From Solirubrobacterales bacterium (GTDB lineage Bacteria; Actinomycetota; Thermoleophilia; Solirubrobacterales; 70-9), in contig JAGQUR010000029.1 in NCBI GenBank assembly GCA_020438395.1, positions 1 to 62,468 of the forward strand: a stretch of 62,468 nt of DNA. The letters run 5' to 3'. Positions 57,902-62,468 of the stretch are shown here, in pieces. A program made the translations under genes and the position numbers. Under the pieces are notes generated by a model that saw only the letters and a program-made list of their open reading frames with translations, was not told where the DNA came from and did not search any database. Position 1 is the first letter of the stretch. Each line of letters begins with the position of its first letter.

Positions 57902-58684
57902 TCAACGGAGGGAAGCGGACTGACGCCAGGTGTTCAGGGCGCGGAAGTCGTCGACCACGTCGCCGGGTGCGCCGGACTTCGGTTTCGGCCGGATGTCGAT
58001 CGCCTCGACCGCCTCTTCCCTGCCGCCATCCTCGCCCGGCGTGACCTTCCAGACCCCGGCCCCCTCCCGGGCGGTGAAGGCCTCGGTCAACTCGCCGTCC
58101 ACGAACAGCAGACCGGTCTGGTCGTCTGCCCCGTACCCGGGTGGGATGCCCTTTCCGACCTCGGCCAGGTACCTGGTACGGCGGTCCGGGTCCCGGTGGT
58201 AGTGGACGCAGAGGCTCCCCTCGAGCAGGCCCAGGCCTTCGGCCGGCTCGGGCCGCCCGGAAGACGAGGTGATCCCCGCCTCGAACCAGCACATCGCCCC
58301 GGCGCTCTGGCCGACCACCATCACCCCGCGCTCGAGGCATTCCTCGATCAGTTCGGCAATGCCATGCGGACGCCAGACCGCGACCAGGTTGACCAGGCTG
58401 CCACCGCCGACGTAGATCGCGTCCTGCTTCATCAGGTGCGCGGAAACGTCGATCGGGTTCGCCCCCAGCCGGAAGAGCGAGATGTCGCTGACCTCACAGC
58501 CCCGGCTGCCGAAGGAACGGCGGAACCGGGAGATCTGGTCTTCGGGGTCCCCGCTGGCGGTCGGCAACAGGCACATCTTCGGGGCCTCCTTGCCGGTCAG
58601 GGAGATGATGTGCTCGACGATCGCCTCGTTGCCGTCGAGGCGGTCGAACTCGTGACCGCCCATGACCAGTATCCGGCCCTTCAT
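57902..58684 (-). CDS. Peptidase S51-family protein
   Basis: 260 residues of the cyanophycinase/aspartyl-dipeptidase (S51) fold. LVMGGHEFDRLDGNEAI, LLPTASGDPEDQI, AIYVGGGSLVNLVAVW and the nucleophile elbow VVGQSAGAMCWF (Ser) are clear, with VHYHRDPDRR as a likely His region. S51 enzymes cleave Asp-containing small peptides or cyanophycin. It lies 19 bases after a related gene and 25 before the membrane protein. No signal peptide. Substrate is unknown. Confidence 0.87.
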   Translation of the reverse strand: MKGRILVMGGHEFDRLDGNEAIVEHIISLTGKEAPKMCLLPTASGDPEDQISRFRRSFGSRGCEVSDISLFRLGANPIDVSAHLMKQDAIYVGGGSLVNLVAVWRPHGIAELIEECLERGVMVVGQSAGAMCWFEAGITSSSGRPEPAEGLGLLEGSLCVHYHRDPDRRTRYLAEVGKGIPPGYGADDQTGLLFVDGELTEAFTAREGAGVWKVTPGEDGGREEAVEAIDIRPKPKSGAPGDVVDDFRALNTWRQSASLR

Positions 58685-58703
58685 CGATCTGTCCGGACCT
58701 TCA

Positions 58704-59474
58704 TCAGGCCACCTCGATCGGGGTCGAGGCCCAGGGAATCGGCGACTCTTCGACCAGCGGCACGTGGTCGGGCGAGCCGAGGTACCGGGTTGCGAGCTGG
58801 GTCGTCTTCGGCATGTCCCCCTTCATCTCGATCCGGTAGGCCCGTGCCTCGGGCCGGGACGCGACGACCTGGGCGAGTTCGGTGTCGATGAAGTGGAACG
58901 CCGCTCCGTCGGTCGCCGCGTATCCGGGACGGAGCCCCTCCTTCAGCTTTTCCTCGAAGGCCCGGTGGCCTCTCGAGCCGAGCTGGAAATGGACCTGATT
59001 CGACCAGGGCAGGAAGCCCAGCCCGATCGTCACCTTGGTCTCGTTCTGGTAGGTAGTGACGCATTCCTCGAACCAGCAGAGCGACCCGGCCGAAAGGCCA
59101 CAGAGCACGATGCCCCGTTCCCAGGCCTCCCGCAGGATCTGGTCGATGCCGTGGGCGCGCCAGACCCCGAGCATGCTGATCACGCTTCCGCCGCCGACGT
59201 AGATCAGGTCCTGGGAGAGCAGGTGGTCCCGAATGCTCTCGGCTCCCCGCTCGCGCCGGAAGAGAGAAATGTGGGAAGCCTCGCCGCGGCCGCGGAAAGC
59301 GTTGTAGAACCGCACCAGATAGTGGTCCGCATCACCGGAAGCGGTCGGAAGGAAGCAGACCCGGGGTTTCTTCAGGCCGGTGGCCGAAACCACGAAGTCG
59401 TCAAGCAGAGGATTGCCGGATTCCATCGAGAAGCCGCCACCACCAAACGCCACGATCTGTCTCCGTGTTCCCAT
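58704..59474 (-). CDS. Peptidase S51-family protein, paralogue
   Basis: 256 residues: IVAFGGGGFSMESGNPLLDD, FLPTASGDADHYLVRFYNA, LIYVGGGSVISMLGVWRAHG and nucleophile elbow LCGLSAGSLCWFEE (Ser). VHFQLGSRGHRAFEE marks the region where the neighbour has its HYH. The two S51 genes diverge enough to suggest an old duplication with different specificities. I start at ATG 59474; longer readings lack similarity. Upstream lies a palindromic region shared with the divergent secreted-protein gene. Confidence 0.87.
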   Translation of the reverse strand: MGTRRQIVAFGGGGFSMESGNPLLDDFVVSATGLKKPRVCFLPTASGDADHYLVRFYNAFRGRGEASHISLFRRERGAESIRDHLLSQDLIYVGGGSVISMLGVWRAHGIDQILREAWERGIVLCGLSAGSLCWFEECVTTYQNETKVTIGLGFLPWSNQVHFQLGSRGHRAFEEKLKEGLRPGYAATDGAAFHFIDTELAQVVASRPEARAYRIEMKGDMPKTTQLATRYLGSPDHVPLVEESPIPWASTPIEVA

Positions 59475-59570
59475 GAGTGAATAGTTCCCGCAAGCAGGCA
59501 ATTTCCTTTTGGCCAGCGGGCCAGATTCCGCACTGGGCCGTTTATCCCGGCGAAACTGTTTGGAAACCTC

Positions 59571-59590
59571 GCCGTTTGTCAATTAACGGC
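59571..59590. promoter_or_regulatory. Inverted repeat GCCGTT-N8-AACGGC in divergent region
   Basis: Perfect 6-bp arms around TGTCAATT, which on the minus strand contains TTGACA. No matching -10 at 16-18 bases was found. The remaining 59475-59652 sequence shows only an AAGGAG Shine-Dalgarno for the plus-strand gene. Confidence 0.4.
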
Positions 59591-59652
59591 ATCAGGTGCC
59601 ATCGACGGCGCCGATTGGGAACTTTTCATCGTCCAAAGGAGAACCGCTTCAG

Positions 59653-60792
59653 ATGCGTACCCACCCGATGTCAAATGGAGGCCGGAACCTCGGAAACGCC
59701 GGACTCTTCCTCCTTGCCCTGGTGGTGACGTTTGCAGGCTTCGCCACCGCAGCCTCGAGTTCGCAGGCATCCCCGGTGACCATCACTTTCGACAACGGTC
59801 GCATGAGCCTCGGCTTTCTTTCCGACCGGACCGTGCTCCCGGCCGACAGCCAGTTCCCCTCGCCTGACCTGCCCACGCCCCAGCGGACCGACATCCAGCT
59901 GACCGGCAACCTGACCGGCGACCAGATCACGATTCCCGCCACCACGAACACCGGTCTCCAGTTCCCCTACATGCACATGATGCATCCGCTCGAGCCGGAC
60001 CTGAAGATCCCGATGACCTTCCGCCTCAACGATCCCGGCCTGACCGGCACCTGGGACGAAGCGACCGGGGCGATGACGCTGAGCGGCAACCTCGACATCA
60101 TCGTCGTGACCGGTACCGGCACCGGCTTCCCGGTTCCGGATTCGCTCGACGACGCCGGCGTTCCGCCGCTCGGACTCTTTGCCCGCTGCCGGTTCGATGA
60201 TGTCCCGGTCTCGTTCTCGACTGCGACGACGAGTCCCTTCACCGGCCAGCCTTTCGCCAACGGCTTCGGCAAGGACGGCGCCATGACCACGAGCTGGGAC
60301 TCCCTTGCTCCCTCGGTCTCCGAGAACGGCGGCGACTGCGGCGACCTGAACCAGATCACAACCTCGAGTGGCGGCATCTGGCTCTCCAACGGTGTGGTCG
60401 AGCCGATCGCCCAGCCCGGCCCGCCGGATCCGACCTGCGAAACCGACCTCAGCCTCTGCCCGCCCCCGAAGTACATCGAGATCGACGCGGTCAGGCTGCG
60501 ACCCGGACACCGGACCGTGAAGCGGGGCAGGAAAGTGATGCTGACCGTCCGGGTCCACAATTCCGGCAACAAGGCCGCCAGGAAGCTGAAGGTGAAGATC
60601 AAGTCCAGCAGCAAGGCGTTCAAGGTGCCGAAGTTCGTGAGGCTGACGGTACCCGCCGGCAAATCGGCCCGGAAGAAGTTCGCGGTGAAGGTGAAACGGA
60701 ACGCGAAGCGGACCCGGATCACTGCGGTCAACAACGGCTGGGCCGGCCGCTCCTACCTGAAGGTCAAACCGAAGCGGAAGCACCGGCGCTGA
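59653..60792 (+). CDS. Secreted protein with basic C-terminal domain
   Basis: 379 residues. Signal peptide (LGNAGLFLLALVVTFAGFAT, cleavage near ATA-ASS), then a beta-rich body of about 240 residues (TITFDNGRMSLGFLSDRTVL, MTLSGNLDIIVVTGTGTGFP) with a few Cys pairs, and a basic end of about 110 residues (KYIEIDAVRLRPGHRTVKRG, KLKVKIKSSSKAFKVPKF, KPKRKHRR) that looks like a CARDB/Ig-type module. The basic C-terminus recalls the beta-helix proteins at 27-30 kb, suggesting charge-based retention at the envelope. AAGGAG lies 11 bases before ATG 59653. Confidence 0.82.
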   Translation: MRTHPMSNGGRNLGNAGLFLLALVVTFAGFATAASSSQASPVTITFDNGRMSLGFLSDRTVLPADSQFPSPDLPTPQRTDIQLTGNLTGDQITIPATTNTGLQFPYMHMMHPLEPDLKIPMTFRLNDPGLTGTWDEATGAMTLSGNLDIIVVTGTGTGFPVPDSLDDAGVPPLGLFARCRFDDVPVSFSTATTSPFTGQPFANGFGKDGAMTTSWDSLAPSVSENGGDCGDLNQITTSSGGIWLSNGVVEPIAQPGPPDPTCETDLSLCPPPKYIEIDAVRLRPGHRTVKRGRKVMLTVRVHNSGNKAARKLKVKIKSSSKAFKVPKFVRLTVPAGKSARKKFAVKVKRNAKRTRITAVNNGWAGRSYLKVKPKRKHRR

Positions 60793-60807
60793 GCTGAGCC
60801 CTGGTTC

Positions 60808-60813
60808 TAGACT
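60808..60813 (+). promoter_or_regulatory. -10 element TAGACT, leaderless
   Basis: TAGACT ends 8 bases before GTG 60822. Confidence 0.5.
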
Positions 60814-60821
60814 CCCTCCGT

Positions 60822-62072
60822 GTGAGGGAGTCAGAGACCAGGCCGGAGCAACATCTCTCCGACCCGGGCAAGGAAGCCCGACGGAAAGCGGGAATCCCCG
60901 TTGTACCCGCGTTCGACGGCTACCGGGCGCTGGCCATCCTTGCCGTAGTCGCCCTTCACCTGACCCAGATCTCCGGTCTGGCGGGCGACGGGGGAACATT
61001 GGGGTCCCGTGTTATCTGGGGCACCCTCGGTCGGGCGGTCGAGATCCTCTTCATCGTCAGTGGCTTCGTGGTCTTCCTTCCGACCGTCGCCAGGGGCGGC
61101 AGCTTCGGAAGCGTCAGGGCTTACGCGATCCGTCGGGCGGCGCGTCTGTTGCCCGCCTACTGGCTGATGCTCCTGATCTGCCTGCTGCTGATCGGACTCT
61201 TCAACCTGGAAAACCCGCTGATCCCGGGAGAGCCGATCACCTTCCCCGGGGCCGATGACCTGCTCTTCAACTTCTCCGCGACGGTAGTACCGGCCAAGAT
61301 GTTCATCGACGTACTGCCGGTGGGCTTCGGGCTGGACCCACCGATGTGGACGCTGTCCTCGGAGTTGATCTTCTACATCGTCCTGCCCCTGATCGCGCTG
61401 GCCTTTTTCCGTTTCCCGAAGACCGGCCTGCTGATCTCCGCCCTGATCACCCTGGGCTGGGCACTCGCTTTCGACAACATCGCCACAATCGCCAATGACC
61501 TGGGGGCAGGCATCGGTCTGGGCGAAAGCGCGCGTCTGAAGCTCGCCTCCTACCAGCAGTTCCCGGCCTGGGCCTTCTCTTTCGGCCTCGGGATGGCCGG
61601 TGCGGTCGCCTGGGTCCGCCTGTCCGGGAGACCGAGACCCGGCCTGAATCGCCGGGCGGGCATCGTCGCGCTTGTCTCCCTGGCGGCCGTGGCTATCTGC
61701 GCCCTGCGGCTTGGGGCCGACGGGGCCTGGATCCACACTTCACTCCTCTGGTCAACGGCCTTCTCCGCTTCGATCGCCATGCTGATGCTTTCCCTGGCCA
61801 TGACCCGGGACACCTGGCAGAAGCCCTTCACTGCCGAACCGGTGCGTCGCCTGGGCGACATCAGTTACGGCATCTACCTGGTCCACTACCCGCTGATCGT
61901 CCTCGTTCTCTCTGCGATCGACCTCTCGGGGAACTCTTCACTGACCAGGTTCCTTGTGCTTGCGGCAATCGTCCTGCCGGGCGCGGTCCTTTACGGGTAC
62001 CTCTCTGCCAGGTTCCTTGAACAGCCGATCCGGCGCTGGGCGCGCAGGTACGGTCGCAGGGACGAAGGCTGA
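60822..62072 (+). CDS. Acyltransferase-3 family membrane protein
   Basis: 416 residues with ten-odd membrane helices. FDGYRALAILAVVALHLTQI (catalytic His), LFIVSGFVVFLPTVARG, IRRAARLLPAYWLMLL, PPMWTLSSELIFYIVLPLIA and a final RFLEQPIRRWARRYG match the relative at 38650 almost motif for motif. It would acylate the surface glycan or a lipid. It stands alone, between the secreted protein and the carboxylase. GTG start by TAGACT. Confidence 0.92.
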   Translation: MRESETRPEQHLSDPGKEARRKAGIPVVPAFDGYRALAILAVVALHLTQISGLAGDGGTLGSRVIWGTLGRAVEILFIVSGFVVFLPTVARGGSFGSVRAYAIRRAARLLPAYWLMLLICLLLIGLFNLENPLIPGEPITFPGADDLLFNFSATVVPAKMFIDVLPVGFGLDPPMWTLSSELIFYIVLPLIALAFFRFPKTGLLISALITLGWALAFDNIATIANDLGAGIGLGESARLKLASYQQFPAWAFSFGLGMAGAVAWVRLSGRPRPGLNRRAGIVALVSLAAVAICALRLGADGAWIHTSLLWSTAFSASIAMLMLSLAMTRDTWQKPFTAEPVRRLGDISYGIYLVHYPLIVLVLSAIDLSGNSSLTRFLVLAAIVLPGAVLYGYLSARFLEQPIRRWARRYGRRDEG

Positions 62073-62082
62073 GTGAACAAAA

Positions 62083-62088
62083 TAGACT
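62083..62088 (+). promoter_or_regulatory. -10 element TAGACT, leaderless
   Basis: TAGACT ends 9 bases before ATG 62098; the same hexamer precedes the 60822 gene. Confidence 0.5.
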
Positions 62089-62097
62089 GCTTCCTCC

Positions 62098-62468
62098 ATG
62101 CGTAAGAAGAATCCAGAGACCCACGACGAGAAGCTCGATTACCTGCGCGAGCTGCGTGACGCCGCGATCAACTCCGCCTCCGAAGAGGCCGTCGAGAAGC
62201 ACCATGCCAAGGGCAAGCTGACCGCCCGCGAGCGGATCGGGAAGCTGCTCGACCCGGGCTCCTTCGAGGAACTGGACACCTTCGTACGGCACCGGACCTA
62301 CGACTTCGAGATGAACAAGCGCCGTCCCTGGGGCGATGCTGTGGTCACCGGCCACGGCACGATCGACGGCCGCAAGGTCTTCGTCTTCTCCCAGGACTTC
62401 ACCGTCTTCGGCGGCTCGCTCGGCGAGGTGATGGCCGAGAAGATGTGCAAGGTGATGGACCTCGCCGC
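62098..62468 (+). CDS. Acyl-CoA carboxylase carboxyltransferase (beta) subunit, N-terminal part
   Basis: First 123 residues before the window edge: HAKGKLTARERIGKLLDPGS, FEELDTFVRHR, TGHGTIDGRKVFVFSQDFTV then FGGSLGEVMAEKM. This is the start of AccD/PccB-type subunits that carry carboxyl from biotin to acetyl- or propionyl-CoA; in actinobacteria such proteins supply malonyl- or methylmalonyl-CoA. Specificity cannot be told from this part. Confidence 0.93.
   Translation, partial: MRKKNPETHDEKLDYLRELRDAAINSASEEAVEKHHAKGKLTARERIGKLLDPGSFEELDTFVRHRTYDFEMNKRRPWGDAVVTGHGTIDGRKVFVFSQDFTVFGGSLGEVMAEKMCKVMDLA

Noticed and set aside
1-62468. CRISPR arrays, insertion sequences, integrases, attachment sites, rRNA or tRNA genes
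   Set aside because: No regularly spaced repeats, transposase motifs, long terminal repeats or cloverleaf-compatible sequences were seen by reading; very divergent elements could still be missed.

Overview
The window is GC-rich with very tight gene packing and no rRNA, tRNA, CRISPR array or insertion sequence that I can see. It looks like a chromosome segment of an actinobacterium, most likely class Thermoleophilia (Solirubrobacterales-like). I base this on secreted proteins starting with an RPSPAMVVALIAL-type leader, tandem beta-helix proteins with basic C-terminal domains, a polyprenol-phosphate-mannose-synthase-type transferase, PAC2 and DUF5996-type proteins, and many starts that look leaderless. 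The taxonomy is inference.

Left part (1-19 kb), housekeeping and repair. A minus-strand cluster holds thioredoxin, a small tautomerase, a cupin and a truncated acyl-CoA dehydrogenase. It is followed by a dolichol/polyprenol-phosphate-mannose-synthase-like transferase divergent from PolX, a DUF5996-type protein, and trehalose-phosphatase with a small membrane protein. A plus-strand chain of overlapping genes runs from 6923 to 11953: two half-size TauE/SafE-like proteins, a 7-residue minigene, ArfB, SbcD and SbcC. Then come a YhaM-like exoribonuclease, a PAC2 protein, a large AddB/RecB-like helicase-nuclease, an inositol-monophosphatase-family protein and a Lys-rich histone-like protein.

Middle part (19-32.5 kb), accessory and surface genes. 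Here there is a secreted Ig-like protein translationally coupled to an unusual sigma factor that carries its own zinc-finger anti-sigma-like region and membrane helix. Next are a small Sm-like protein, a four-gene operon of small proteins ending in a 37-residue membrane peptide, a VapBC pair, an ABM-like protein, two tandem beta-helix proteins and two tandem SGNH hydrolases.

Right part (32.6-62 kb), a surface-glycan locus. It contains a UDP-xylose-synthase-type enzyme and a second sugar SDR, GT2 and WsaF-like glycosyltransferases, six SAM methyltransferases, two acyltransferase-3 proteins, a Wzm/Wzt ABC exporter whose ATPase has a C-terminal carbohydrate-binding extension, a PhyH-type dioxygenase, a hexapeptide acetyltransferase, GT-C membrane transferases, two S51 peptidases and a secreted protein. 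The layout suggests synthesis on a lipid carrier, methyl/acyl modification or capping, ABC export and surface display. The window ends inside an acyl-CoA carboxylase beta-subunit gene.

A window-wide feature is the element TANNNT placed 6-10 bases before about twenty operon-first start codons. It fits leaderless transcripts and was used to choose several starts (2834, 17481, 26385, 26579, 53918).
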